Both the position numbers and the translations under genes were made by a program. From contig CP034537.1 of NCBI GenBank assembly GCA_004000515.1, positions 4,974,001 to 5,038,000 on the forward strand: a DNA stretch of 64,000 nt. The letters are read 5' to 3'. The DNA is from Pseudomonas poae. GTDB lineage: Bacteria > Pseudomonadota > Gammaproteobacteria > Pseudomonadales > Pseudomonadaceae. The notes under the pieces were generated by a model, which saw only the letters and a program-made list of their open reading frames with translations, was not told where the DNA came from and did not search any database. Positions 47,415-56,952 of the stretch are shown piece after piece (positions within the stretch are counted from its first letter, which is position 1; each line of letters begins with the position of its first letter).

Positions 47415-48272
47415 CACCGGATGCCGCGCACTGAGCATGGCCAGGGTGCCACTGACGGCGATCAGCACCGCGCCAATGATCAGTGAGCCGTCCATCACGG
47501 TGCCCCACACCAGGCTGGACAGGATGAACGCCCAAATCAGCCCGGTGTATTCGAACGGCGCGAGCAAGGTGGCGGTGGCACGTCGGAAACTCGCAAACAG
47601 TAGAAACTGCCCAATACCGCCGACCATGCCCGCCGCCAACATCCCCAGCCAGGCCTGCGTCGGTGCCGGGGTGTGGGTCCAGGGCAAAGTCACCGCCATG
47701 CAGATGACGAACACCACGTTGGTGATCAGCATCTGTTCCAGCACAGAAGTCGCCGGGTCGACCTGGCGCAGCTGGATATAGGTAAACGCCCAGCACAGCG
47801 CCGCCGCCAGGGTCAGGGCGATGGGCACCGGGTCGAGCATATTGCTCGGGCGACACGCGATGACTACCCCGACAAAGCCGATGACCAGCGAAATCCACTG
47901 GCCACGGCTGGCGCGCTCCTTGAGGATCAGCGCCGCGAGCAACGTCACCATGATCGGCGCAGAGAAATACAACGTGGTCATTTCCGCCAGGGTCAGGTCC
48001 TTGGCGGCGGTGTAATACAGCAGCCACGCCAGCAACGACAGCAGCCCACGAATGACTAGCAACCGGCGGCTGACCGACGTCCAGGCACGGCGCAACAACC
48101 CCATGCGCCCGGCAATCACGCAGGCCGCGACCACCACCAGACTGCGCCAGAACAAAATGGTGAACACCGAATAATCGGCCACCAGCCACTTGATCACCGC
48201 GTCCTGCAACGCCAGGAACAAATAGGCCAGGGAGCACAGGGCAATCCCTTGCAGCGAGCGGTCCTGGTTCAT
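47274..48272 (-). CDS. EamA/DMT-family transporter
   Basis: 332 aa as read, ten membrane helices in two EamA halves (ALCSLAYLFLALQDAVIKWLV; PIALTLAAALCWAFTYIQLRQVD). The ATG overlaps the stop of the upstream ABC permease by four bases, so it is translated as part of that operon. The final 50 residues (from about LSARHPVSQDVV) are hydrophilic, antisense to tetR, and unlike the family; one extra C near 47420 would instead end the protein at 47392, a more normal length. It may export or import the same amino-acid-like compound handled by the locus. Confidence 0.82.
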   Translation of the reverse strand: MNQDRSLQGIALCSLAYLFLALQDAVIKWLVADYSVFTILFWRSLVVVAACVIAGRMGLLRRAWTSVSRRLLVIRGLLSLLAWLLYYTAAKDLTLAEMTTLYFSAPIMVTLLAALILKERASRGQWISLVIGFVGVVIACRPSNMLDPVPIALTLAAALCWAFTYIQLRQVDPATSVLEQMLITNVVFVICMAVTLPWTHTPAPTQAWLGMLAAGMVGGIGQFLLFASFRRATATLLAPFEYTGLIWAFILSSLVWGTVMDGSLIIGAVLIAVSGTLAMLSARHPVSQDVVGAECSVTQPLYPAAADVQPVGGTEGAGVETPLKPESVEHRR

Positions 48273-48977
48273 CCGGCCGACCTGCGCAGCGGCGTTCCGC
48301 GCCGTTCGGCGATGGCATACACGCCTTCGATCAAAAGGTCAGGCACAGGTAGACACCCGCGACCAACAGCAATGGCTGGTAAATCTGCAACGTCTGGGCG
48401 CGTACCACGTTGGCTGCGCCCAGCAGGTCAACCACAGCAATCGTCGATGCGAGTGCGGTGGACTTGAGCAGCATCACCGTTTCCCCGGCCAGTGTTGGCA
48501 ATAACAGGCGCATTGCCCGTGGCAGGCGCACCCGCAGCAACGCCTGGCGCGGTGTCATGCCAAACGCCGAGGCGGCTTCCATCTCACCCTTGGGCACCGC
48601 CAGCAGGCCGCCGCGAATCACCTCCCCACGTACGCGCCCACCGACAGCACCAGGGCAAACACGATGTACCAGTAGCCGTCACGCAAGTACGGCCACAGGA
48701 AACTGCTGCGGATCATCGGGAACTGCGCAAACAAGCTGCCCAACCCGTAATAGAAAATGTAGATCTGGATCAGCAACGGCGTGCCCCGTAGCACACTGGT
48801 GTACGCCAGTGCGCTGCGGGCCAGCCATTTACGCCGCGACAACCGCGCCAACGCCACCAGAACTGCCAGGGCAAAACCCAACACCGCCGAAATCACCAGC
48901 AGCGACAAGGTGGTCTGCAAGCCCTTGGCGATCAGGCCCGCGTAATAGCTTATCCATTCAGGCATCCACTGAGGCAT
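48269..48977 (-). CDS. Polar amino-acid ABC permease (HisM type), two frameshifts
   Basis: Repaired length 236 aa. HisM/GlnP-type features: ISYYAGLIAKGLQTTLSLLVISAVLGF, LRGTPLLIQIYIFYYGLG and the EAA loop EMEAASAFGMTPRQALLRVRLPRAMR. Plus-strand breaks are C-run 48624-48627 (five C restores SVGAYVGEVIRGGLLAVPKGE) and A-run 48333-48336 (five A restores CLTFLIEGVYAIAERRG). Nine bases separate it from the upstream permease gene, and its stop overlaps the EamA start. Confidence 0.88.
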
Positions 48978-48986
48978 AGTTCCCCC

Positions 48987-49694
48987 TCACTCGACAACCG
49001 GCATCCAGCGACGAATACGCCGCTCCAGACGCCCGGACAGGTAGTTGGAAGCCAGCGTCACCAGGTAATACAAGGCGGCGGCCGTGAGGTAGAACAACAG
49101 GTATTGCCGGGTCGAGCCCGCCGCTTGCTTGGCGGTGTACAGCAGTTCGTTGGTGCCGACCACACTGATCAGCGCGCTGTCCTTGATCAGGTTGATCCAC
49201 AGGTTGGACATGCCCGCCAAGGCGTACGGCGCCATGATCGGCAACGTCACTCGGCGGAACAGGCCAAACCCGCTCAAGCCGAAGGCCCGTGCTGCCTCGA
49301 TCTGGCCGTGGGGAATCGCCAGGATCGCCGCGCGGAAAATCTCCGACGCGTAGGCGCCCTGCACCAACCCCAGCACCAGGATCGCCACCAGCGGCCCGCT
49401 GATATTGACCTGCTCAAAGCCCAGCCACAGCATCAGCGCGTTGAGGCCCATGGACCCTGCGTAATACAGCAGCAGGATCAACAGCAGTTCCGGCACCGCA
49501 CGAAACACCGTGGTGTAGCCGCGCATCAACAACCCGATCGGGCGCGGTGCACTGAGCTTGGCACAGGCCACCACCAGGCCGATCAACAAGCCGACCACAA
49601 ACGACCCGGCGGAGATCTGCAGGGTCATCCATAACCCTTTGAGCAACGCGTTGCCCCACCCTTGTTCGCCGAAGCTGAGTAGCTCGAACATCAT
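48987..49694 (-). CDS. Polar amino-acid ABC permease (HisQ type)
   Basis: Intact 235 aa. Features include WGNALLKGLWMTLQISAGSFVVGLLIGL, FRAVPELLLILLLYYAG and the EAA loop QIEAARAFGLSGFGLFRRVTLPIMAPYALAG. Its ATG overlaps the stop of the binding-protein gene (ATGA). It forms a heterodimer with the HisM-type permease downstream; energy comes from the ATPase domain fused to the aminotransferase at the head of the operon. Confidence 0.92.
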   Translation of the reverse strand: MMFELLSFGEQGWGNALLKGLWMTLQISAGSFVVGLLIGLVVACAKLSAPRPIGLLMRGYTTVFRAVPELLLILLLYYAGSMGLNALMLWLGFEQVNISGPLVAILVLGLVQGAYASEIFRAAILAIPHGQIEAARAFGLSGFGLFRRVTLPIMAPYALAGMSNLWINLIKDSALISVVGTNELLYTAKQAAGSTRQYLLFYLTAAALYYLVTLASNYLSGRLERRIRRWMPVVE

Positions 49695-50545
49695 TCGCTC
49701 TTCTGGGCGATTTGCTGGTACGGGCTGTCACAGGTCTTGCTCACAAACGCCGGGGTATCGCTGCGCTTGCATGGGCTGACCGACAGGCCAAAGTAGTGTT
49801 GCGACAGGTCGTCGTAGTCCTTGCTGACCAGTAATTCACCAATCGCTTTGTCCAGGCGGGCCTTGAGCGCGGTGTCTTCCTTGCGCAGCCCCGCGCCAAC
49901 GCCACGGCCGATGATCGGGTCGTAGGGCACGCTGGCGATATGCGCCAGGCCGGCGGCTTCCGGGGTCTTGACCATCATGGCGATGGCGGTGTCGTCGGCC
50001 ATCATGTAATCGATTCGTCCGGCAATCAGGTCCGCGTTGGCTGACTCCTGAGTGTCGTAGTACTTAAGGTCGGCGATGTTTTCGTAGTACTTCTTCAAGT
50101 AGTTGGCGCTGACGGTGGAGATCTGCACGCCAATCAGCTTGCCCTTGAGGCCCGCCGGCGAGATCTCCACTTCGCTGCCCTTCGGCCCGGCGACGCCCAG
50201 CAGAGAGTCGTAATAGGCGCGGCTGAACGCGATCTGTTTTTCGCGCTCATCGGTCACCGACATTGACGAGAAGATCACGTCGATTTTCTTTGCCAGCAAC
50301 GAAGGGATGATGCCGTCCCACGCCACTTCCTTGATCTGGCATTCGGCTTTCATGCCTTCGCACAGCTTGTGGATCAGGTCCACTTCAAAGCCGGACCACT
50401 GGCCGTTGCCGCCTTTCACGGTGAACGGTGGGTAGGGTTCGGCCGCGACCGCAAACACGATGGGTTTCTCTGCCGCCAGGGTAAAACCTGCGGCCAACAT
50501 CAACACTGCACTGCTCAACCACGTTGCCATGCGTTTGGATTTCAT
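49691..50545 (-). CDS. Amino-acid ABC substrate-binding protein (SBP_bac_3)
   Basis: Intact 284 aa. Signal peptide MATWLSSAVLMLAAGFTLAAEK; mature domain FAVAAEPYPPFTVKGGNGQWSGFEVDLIHKLCEGMKAECQI, WDGIIPSLLAKKIDVIFSSMSVTDEREKQIAFSRAYYDS, as in lysine/arginine/ornithine and opine binding proteins. The extra Cys-rich C-terminus (SVSPCKRSDTPAFVSKTCDSPYQQIAQ) could form a disulfide. It follows the fusion gene by 26 bases. The ligand is an amino acid or N-acyl derivative by context. Confidence 0.9.
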   Translation of the reverse strand: MKSKRMATWLSSAVLMLAAGFTLAAEKPIVFAVAAEPYPPFTVKGGNGQWSGFEVDLIHKLCEGMKAECQIKEVAWDGIIPSLLAKKIDVIFSSMSVTDEREKQIAFSRAYYDSLLGVAGPKGSEVEISPAGLKGKLIGVQISTVSANYLKKYYENIADLKYYDTQESANADLIAGRIDYMMADDTAIAMMVKTPEAAGLAHIASVPYDPIIGRGVGAGLRKEDTALKARLDKAIGELLVSKDYDDLSQHYFGLSVSPCKRSDTPAFVSKTCDSPYQQIAQKSE

Positions 50546-50571
50546 GATTTTGCCCCGTCTTTTTTATGGAG

Positions 50572-52566
50572 TTAGCGAGTTTGATGCGCGTTGACGAACT
50601 GTCGGCAACGCTCACTGCGTGGGTCGATAAACACCGCATCCGGCGAGCCGGTTTCTTCGATCATGCCTTGGTGCAAGAACGCCACTTTCGACGACACATC
50701 CCGGGCGAACGCCATTTCATGGGTGACCAGGATCATGGTGCGGCCCTCTTCGGCCAGGGAGCGGATCACCCGCAGTACCTCGCCCACCAGTTCAGGGTCG
50801 AGGGCCGAGGTGGGTTCGTCGAACAGCATGACTTTGGGACGCATGGCCAACGCGCGGGCAATCGCCACGCGCTGTTGCTGGCCACCGGAAAGGAACGCCG
50901 GGAATTCATTGCGCTTGGCGGCCAGGCCGACGCGGTCAAGCAAGGCTTCGGCGCGTTCGGTGGCCTCGGCGCGGCTTTCGCGCAGCACCTGGGTCGGCGC
51001 TTCGATCAGGTTTTCCAGGACTGTGCGGTGCGGCCACAGGTTGAAGTTCTGGAACACCATGCCCAGCGTCGAGCGAATGCGCACCAGCTGTTTGGCATCG
51101 GCCACCAGCGGCGCGCCGGGGCGGCCATAGTTGAGTTTGATGCTCTCGCCGTCCACGTGGATGCTGCCCTGGTCTGGCACTTCGAGCATGTTGATGCAGC
51201 GCAGCAATGTGCTCTTGCCCGAGCCGCTGGCGCCGATCAGCGAGATAACCTCACCTTCGTGAGCCGTGAGGGATATGCCCTTGAGCACTTCGATATTGCC
51301 GAAGCGCTTATGCAGGTCGATGACCTCGATCATCTTCTTGGCTTGCGCTGGCTGCACTACTTCGATTCTGGGCGCAGCCGCGATGCGCGGCTCGCCCGCC
51401 AGCTTGGCGACAAACTGCGCGATGCGCCGGCAGGCTTCAGCCAGGCGCTCTTCGCCGAGCGTAAAGGACAAACGCACAAAGCCCTGCGCCGGTTCGCCAA
51501 ACGCAGCGGCGTCAAGCACTGACACGCCGGCTTCACGGAACAACCGCCAGGCAAAATCCAGGGAACTCAAACCGGTGTCGCGCACATCTACCAGCACAAA
51601 CATGCCCGCTTGCGGCGCCTGCACCTTGATCCCCGGGCACGCGGCCAGGCCAGCCACCACCAGGTCACGCCGGCGCCGGTAGATCTCACGCATGCCAGAG
51701 GTCACTTCATCATGGGCCAGCACCGCGGCAGTGGCAGCTTCCATCACAAAGCCCGGCAGCCCGTACAGCATGCTCAGCACCAGGGTCTCAGCGTGGGCGA
51801 CCATCTGCGGGTTGGCGATGATCCAACCGATGCGCCAGCCGGTCATGGCATGTGACTTGGACAAACTGCCAATCACCACGCAGCGCTCGGCCATGCCCGG
51901 CAAGGCGGCGAGGCTGTGGTACTCGCCATCGAACACCAGGCTTTCGTACACCTCATCCACCACTACCCATAGGTCGTGGGCCACGGCCAGGTCGGCGATA
52001 GCCTGCAACTCGTCGCGGCTCAGTACCACGCCGGTGGGGTTGTTGGGGTTGGAGAAGAAAATCGCCCGAGTACGCGGGGTAATCGCGGCGGCGAGCGCCT
52101 GTGGATCGAGCCTGAAGCCCGATTCCGGCGAACATCGCACCCGCACCAACGTCGCGCCGCTGGCTTTGAGCGTGGCCTCGTAGGTGACGTACATCGGGTC
52201 AAGCACCAGCACTTCATCGCCCGCTTGCAGCAGACACAGGGACGTCACGAACAACGCGTTCTGCGCACCGGCCACGCTGATGACGTTTTCGGCGCTCAAC
52301 GGGCGCGCCAATGTCTGGCTGTAACGTGCGGCAATCGCCTCGCGCAGGGCCGGGCGGCCGGGAATTTCGGTGTAGTGGGTGTCGCCTTCGCGTAGCGCGC
52401 CGATGGCGGCATCGGTGATAAATGAGGGCGTGGCGAAATCCGGATCGCCGACGCTGAGGATGATGATGTCTTCGCCCTGGCTGGCGGCGTGGAACGCGGC
52501 GTGGTGGATGTCCCAGGCGGCTACGCCCTGCCCTGCAATTCGTTCGACGAAGGGGGAAAACCGCAT
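50572..52566 (-). CDS. Aminotransferase (class I/II) fused to amino-acid ABC ATPase
   Basis: A single open frame of 664 aa. Residues 1-390 are a PLP aminotransferase: FFSNPNNPTGVVLSRDEL, DEVYESLVF, the PLP Lys237 in GSLSKSHAMTGWRIGW, and a C-terminal VRLSFTLGEERL. Residues about 391-411 are an Ala/Pro-rich linker. Residues 412-664 are a HisP/GlnQ-type ATPase: Walker A GASGSGKST (445-453), signature LSGGQQQR (559-566), Walker B VMLFDEP, switch His616. Met412 (51333) would be the usual ATPase start, but only a weak GAAG precedes it. Normally these are two proteins. Since this sequence has many indels, a lost stop is possible, though no simple one-base change separates the genes. The other ABC subunits follow directly. 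Confidence 0.82.
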   Translation of the reverse strand: MRFSPFVERIAGQGVAAWDIHHAAFHAASQGEDIIILSVGDPDFATPSFITDAAIGALREGDTHYTEIPGRPALREAIAARYSQTLARPLSAENVISVAGAQNALFVTSLCLLQAGDEVLVLDPMYVTYEATLKASGATLVRVRCSPESGFRLDPQALAAAITPRTRAIFFSNPNNPTGVVLSRDELQAIADLAVAHDLWVVVDEVYESLVFDGEYHSLAALPGMAERCVVIGSLSKSHAMTGWRIGWIIANPQMVAHAETLVLSMLYGLPGFVMEAATAAVLAHDEVTSGMREIYRRRRDLVVAGLAACPGIKVQAPQAGMFVLVDVRDTGLSSLDFAWRLFREAGVSVLDAAAFGEPAQGFVRLSFTLGEERLAEACRRIAQFVAKLAGEPRIAAAPRIEVVQPAQAKKMIEVIDLHKRFGNIEVLKGISLTAHEGEVISLIGASGSGKSTLLRCINMLEVPDQGSIHVDGESIKLNYGRPGAPLVADAKQLVRIRSTLGMVFQNFNLWPHRTVLENLIEAPTQVLRESRAEATERAEALLDRVGLAAKRNEFPAFLSGGQQQRVAIARALAMRPKVMLFDEPTSALDPELVGEVLRVIRSLAEEGRTMILVTHEMAFARDVSSKVAFLHQGMIEETGSPDAVFIDPRSERCRQFVNAHQTR

Positions 52567-52632
52567 GCCAGAGCCTCTCGTTCAAGAAGAAAAAGCGCGA
52601 ACCCGTTTGTTGGGAAACGGGTGGATGCGGTC

Positions 52633-52661
52633 AACATAGTTCAAACTGAACAGTCGTTCAA
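52633..52661 (-). promoter_or_regulatory. Candidate promoter and TetR operator of the fusion/ABC operon
   Basis: On the minus strand TTGAAC (52661-52656) and TATGTT (52638-52633) are spaced by exactly 17 bases. The -35 box is one arm of the palindrome CTGAACAGTCGTTCAA (52646-52661), which matches the tetR operator at 46725 in 14 of 16 bases. The leader then holds a hairpin CCCGTTT/AAACGGG (52602-52621) before the start at 52566. Confidence 0.6.
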
Positions 52662-52704
52662 TGGGTAAGTTTGGGCCCGTGTCGTTTATCGTCCAAAGAG
52701 GTCG

Positions 52705-53468
52705 TTAAGCGCCTTGTTGCGGTTTCATCAAGCCACACTTGACGTCCTGCAGTTCCTCGGTCGAGCCCAGATTCCATTCCCTCAACGCCAGGTGTGTGGC
52801 GAGCAGCACAAAGCCGCGGTCGCCCAGCGGGGTCATCAGCAAACTGTAGCCGCGCATGGAATCGCCTTGTGCATCCACGTAGTCACGCAGCAGCGCCAGC
52901 GGTCCTGCGTGTCTGCGTCTTGCGTCGACAGTCTGCGCGCCGTGTAGGTGTGCCCGTGCAACTGGGCAGGCAACACTTGCCAGTGCTCGTCGAGGTGTGC
53001 GCCTGACTGATTGAGCGCGGCAAACACCTCCGGGCGCAGGCAGGCGATGTGCACGTGCAACTGGTTCTGCGAACGCCCATATCGGGAGTTGATCGCCACT
53101 GAGACAAAGCGGTCAGGCACGGGGGTGGACAGGCCGACGGACAACACGCTGCGGTACTTCCAGGCCAATGCAACGTAATGCGGCAGCCATGGTTTTCCCA
53201 GGGCCGGGTCTTCAATGCCGGTGACTTTGTCGGTGGGAATCAACAGGTCCTGCAGCGGGCCGTTGCGGTCCTTGAGCAGCGTAAAGCCACGGTCCAGGTC
53301 CACGGCCAGGCAAGGGGCTGGATTGTGCTGCTGTTGCTGGTCGGGGACGCACTGCTGGCTGACGATCTGCCACAGGACGTCGGGGTTGCCTCGCCACTGC
53401 AAGGCTGCAAGCATCAACCCGCCACAGAGCAAACCACCCGCGAGGGTGAAAACAGTACCGCGCCTCAT
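52705..53468 (-). CDS. cdh: CDP-diacylglycerol pyrophosphatase Cdh, one frameshift
   Basis: Repaired length 254 aa from ATG 53468 (GAGG upstream). An N-terminal membrane anchor (GTVFTLAGGLLCGGLMLAAL) precedes the Cdh domain: NPDVLWQIVSQQCVPDQQQQHNPAPC, LLIPTDKVTGIEDPAL, SVAINSRYGRSQNQLHVHIACLRPEV, where the HxH pair is HIT-like and catalytic. The break is at G 52901-52902 (three G, plus view, restores TQDPLALLRDYVDAQGDS). The enzyme splits CDP-diacylglycerol into CMP and phosphatidate at the inner membrane. The aldo/keto reductase gene lies upstream on the same strand. Confidence 0.88.
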
Positions 53469-53526
53469 GCATGAACCTCGATGTACAGGGATGATGGTGT
53501 GAGCTGCCGACATCCCTGTCGCAGGG

Positions 53527-54510
53527 TTAACGCTCGGCCGGCGCCAGGAACTCGGGGCCAACTGGGTCTTTAATCGTAGCGGCCAGAATACGGTCGATAT
53601 GTGTCAGGTGATCGGGTGATAACCGCCAGCCAAACACCTCTTCAAAGCCCCGTAACTGCTCGGGCCGACGCGCGCCCCACAGGGCGATGGTCGGGCCTTG
53701 GTCGAGCACCCAGCGCAAGGCCAGGGCAAGCACCGATTTACCGTGGAACTCACGGGCATACACGTCCAGCGCAGCAACGGCCGCCAGGTACTGCTCGAAA
53801 CACGGCGGCTTGAATTTCGGGTCCAGCGTGCGCACATCGTCACCGGCAAACCGAGTGGCGGCATGCATGCTGCCGCTGAGCAGCCCTCGGCACAAGGGGC
53901 CATAGGCCAATACCACCAGGGAATGCAGCTTGGCGTACGGCAGAATGTCGCTGTCGATGGCCCGTTCGAACAGGTTGTACGGCGGCTGCACGGTGGCCAA
54001 CGCGGTGTACTGGCTGAAACGATCCATTTGCGCGGTGGAATAGTTGCTCACCCCGACCGCGAGGATCTTGCCTTCGGCGCGCAGGCGCTCCAACTCTTCG
54101 GCGGTTTCTTGCTGGGCCACCAAGGGGTCGGGCCAATGCACCTGGTACAGGTCGATGTAGTCGGTTTCCAGGCGTTTGAGCGAGCCCTCGACTTCTTTGC
54201 GAATGCGCTGGGCCGTGGCGTTGCGTTGCACAGTCCCGGCGTCCCACTGCAACCCGGCCTTGGTGGAAATCACGGCCGAGTGACGCACGCCACGCAAGGC
54301 TTTGCCGATCAGTTCTTCGGACAGGCCAAAACCATACACCGGCGCGGTGTCGATCAGGTTGATGCCGATGGCCAGCGCATGGCGGATGGTCCGGCTGGAC
54401 AGCTCGTCATCCGCGCCGCCCCACAAATGTCCGCCCATGGACCAGGTACCCAGTGCGATTCGCGAAACCGCCTTTTCGATACCCGCAATCCGGATGGTCT
54501 CGACGTACAT
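53527..54510 (-). CDS. Aldo/keto reductase
   Basis: Intact 327 aa. The catalytic tetrad is complete: Asp54 and Tyr59 (LIDTAPVYG), Lys84 (ISTKAGL) and His125 (LYQVHWPDP). The NADPH-site region VGVSNYSTAQMDRF and the C-terminal LALRWVLDQGPTIALWGARRPEQL are normal for the MocA/YghZ-like group. It reduces aldehydes or ketones with NADPH. It is divergent from a LysR gene (113-base gap), which likely controls it. A 9-bp stem (53485-53493/53511-53519) after its stop may be a terminator. Confidence 0.92.
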   Translation of the reverse strand: MYVETIRIAGIEKAVSRIALGTWSMGGHLWGGADDELSSRTIRHALAIGINLIDTAPVYGFGLSEELIGKALRGVRHSAVISTKAGLQWDAGTVQRNATAQRIRKEVEGSLKRLETDYIDLYQVHWPDPLVAQQETAEELERLRAEGKILAVGVSNYSTAQMDRFSQYTALATVQPPYNLFERAIDSDILPYAKLHSLVVLAYGPLCRGLLSGSMHAATRFAGDDVRTLDPKFKPPCFEQYLAAVAALDVYAREFHGKSVLALALRWVLDQGPTIALWGARRPEQLRGFEEVFGWRLSPDHLTHIDRILAATIKDPVGPEFLAPAER

Positions 54511-54623
54511 GAAAAAACACCCCTGCCCACGATAAAGCTTAGAAAAGCAATTACTCTAGATCATCCAAGGTTGAATAGGGCTCAACGCTGCATGCAACCG
54601 AATGCCTACAAAAGAGACTTGAT

Positions 54624-55548
54624 ATGCCTGTTTTCAACCGTTCCGAGCTGGCTGATCTAAACGTGTTCATGGCTATCATCCGGCGCCGCAGCTTCCGCCA
54701 TGCCGCCCATGAGTTGGGCGTGACCACCTCGGCGTTAAGCCACACCATGCGCAACCTGGAAACGCGCCTGGGCGTGAAACTGCTCTACCGCAGCAGTCGC
54801 GCCGTGGAACCGACCGATGCCGGCACGCTGCTGGCGGAAAAACTCAGCCAAGGCTTCGCCACCATCAAGGATGGGCTCGACACCTTGGAGCTGTACCGCG
54901 AGGCGCCCATCGGGCGGCTGCGGCTTAACGTGCCGCGCGATGCGGCGGTATTGTTGCTGGCACCGATCCTGGGCGATTTCTGCGCCGCCTACCCGCAACT
55001 GCGCCTGGACCTGATCGTGCAGGACCAGATGGTCGACATCATCGCCGAAGGCTACGACGCCGGTATCCGCTACGGGGCCACGGTGCCGCAGGACATGGTT
55101 GCCGTGCCACTTACCGGCGCGCTGCGCTGGATTACCGTCGCCTCCCCGCCTACCTTGCGCGCCGAGGCATCCCCCAAACACCCAAAGACCTGCAGCAACA
55201 CTCGTGCATCCGCATGTACCTGGGCGACAAGACCGCCTACAAATGGGAATTGGGCAACGGCCCGCGCCAACAACGCCTCGACGTGCCCGGCCACTTCAGT
55301 GCGGCGGATACCGAAACCATCGTCAATGCGGCGTTGCAGGGTGTGGGGTTGCGTATTGCCTGTCCAACCGCGTGGAACAGGAACTCAAGGACGGCCGACT
55401 GGTGGCGGTGTTGCCTGACTGGGCATGTATCGGCGAGCCGTTGTGCATGTATTACCCCAGCCGTCGGCAATCGCAACCGGGGTTGCGCCAATTGATGGAC
55501 ATGATCCGCATGAAAACCATCGGCACGCAGTTGATGGAATCACATTGA
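54624..55548 (+). CDS. LysR-family regulator, two frameshifts
   Basis: Repaired length 308 aa. The helix-turn-helix is LNVFMAIIRRRSFRHAAHELGVTTSALSHTMRNLETRLGVKLLYR; the effector domain follows from residue 90. Breaks are at C-run 55144-55147 (five C restores VASPAYLARRGIPQTPKDLQQH) and G 55351 (a second G restores ALQGVGLAYCLSNRVEQELKDG). The sequence fits the group that regulates aldo/keto reductases and short-chain dehydrogenases; the divergent aldo/keto reductase is the likely target. Confidence 0.87.
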
Positions 55549-55604
55549 ACCTGCATCGCGCCCGCACCCTCAAACCTGCATAGACAGCGGCCTGGATCCC
55601 CACG

Positions 55605-56943
55605 ATGACTTTCGTTCTATGGCTGACCGTACTCGGCGCCGTGCTGCTCACCCTCGCGCTCACCTCCTCTTACCTGCGCTGGATGCCCGTTACAACGTCG
55701 GCTGTGTGCCTGCTGCTGGGCGTGGGCATCGGCCCTTTGGGCGTGGACCTGTTGCAGTTGGACATCAAGGATTCCGCACGCTGGATGGAACACTTGACCG
55801 AGGTCGCCGTGCTGTTTTCGCTGTTTGTCAGCGGTTTGAAACTGCGTCTGCCCTCAGGCACCGTACCTGGCGCATCGCCTTCGGCATGGCCGGGCCGGTG
55901 ATGCTGCTGAGCATTCTGGGCCTGTGCCTTGCGTTGCATTATGTATTCGCGTTGTCGTGGGGGTGTCGCTGCTGGTGGGCGCCATTCTGGCGCCGACTGA
56001 TCCGGTATTGGCAGGACTGGTACAGGTCAACAACGCACAGGACTATGACGCGCTGCGGTTTGGCCTGTCCGGTGAAGCAGGTTTGAACGACGGTACCGCC
56101 TTCCCCTTTGTGATTTTTGCCTTGTTGTTCATGCAGCATGGCGGCTTCGACGGCAACTGGTTCGGCGGTTGGGTGCTGAAAAACCTGCTGTGGGCGGTCC
56201 CGGCCGGGCTGCTGATCGGGTATTGGATGGGCCGGGGCATCGGCCGTATCACGTTGTGGATGCGCATCACCAATGCTGACAGCACCCTGTCACCCAATGA
56301 CTACCTGACGCTCGCCTTGATTGCGCTGGCGTATGTCACGGCCGAAGCACTCGGTGGTTATGGCTTCCTGTCAGTGTTCGCTGCCGGCCTGGGTTTGCGC
56401 CAGGCTGAATTCAAGTCTACGGGCAATTCGCAAATTCCTTCCGAACACCTTGCGCTGCCGGTGGTGGGTCACCTTGAAGTCGCACCGGACAAAGCCTTGC
56501 AGGGCGATACCACACAGTTGGCCGACACACAGATCGCCGCCGGCGTGATGATGGGCGACATGCTTTCATTTGGCGGGTTGGTGGAGCGCTCGATGGAGGT
56601 GTTTCTGGTGACGCTGCTCGGGGTGGTGCTGGCCAGCCATTGGGACTGGCGAGCCGTGTGGGTGGGCGTTCTGTTGTTTTGCGTGATCCGCCCTTTGAGC
56701 GTGCTTGCAATGCCCTGGGGCCGCTTGCTGGATCGACAGCAACGCGGCCTGGTGGGCTGGTTTGGCATTCGCGGCATCGGCAGCATCTACTACCTGTTCT
56801 ATGCGCTCAACCACGGGTTGGTCGGCACCAGCAGCGCCGTGGCGGTGAACCTGACGCTGTCGGTGATTGCGCTGAGCATCGTCGTACATGGCCTGAGTAC
56901 ACAGCCGATGCTGGCGTGGTATGAACGGCGAGCCCAAGCGTGA
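55605..56943 (+). CDS. Cation:proton antiporter (CPA1/NhaP-like), two frameshifts
   Basis: Repaired length 446 aa, about twelve membrane helices. CPA1 landmarks: GVGIGPLGVDLLQL, the LTEVAVLFSLFVSGLKLRLP segment, ILAPTDPVLAGLVQV with the ion-site Asp, FGLSGEAGLNDGTAFPFVIFAL and the terminal helix block VGWFGIRGIGSIYYL. Breaks are at C 55851-55853 (four C restores LRLPLRHRTWRIAFG) and G-run 55959-55963 (six G restores LSWGVSLLVGAILAPTD). It exchanges Na+ or K+ for H+ at the inner membrane. It follows the LysR gene after 56 bases and ends nine bases before the stop of a convergent small gene. Confidence 0.87.
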
Positions 56944-56952
56944 CAGCCTCTT

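Noticed and set aside
47392..48318. Alternative 308-codon minus-strand frame covering the EamA gene
   Set aside because: It is the out-of-frame reading of the transporter; its composition (Gly/Arg/His-rich) is not membrane-like, whereas the chosen frame has ten helices and a coupled start.
53485..53519. Stem ACAGGGATG/CATCCCTGT as a firm terminator of the aldo/keto reductase gene
   Set aside because: The loop is 17 bases and no T-run follows on the minus strand; kept only as a remark.
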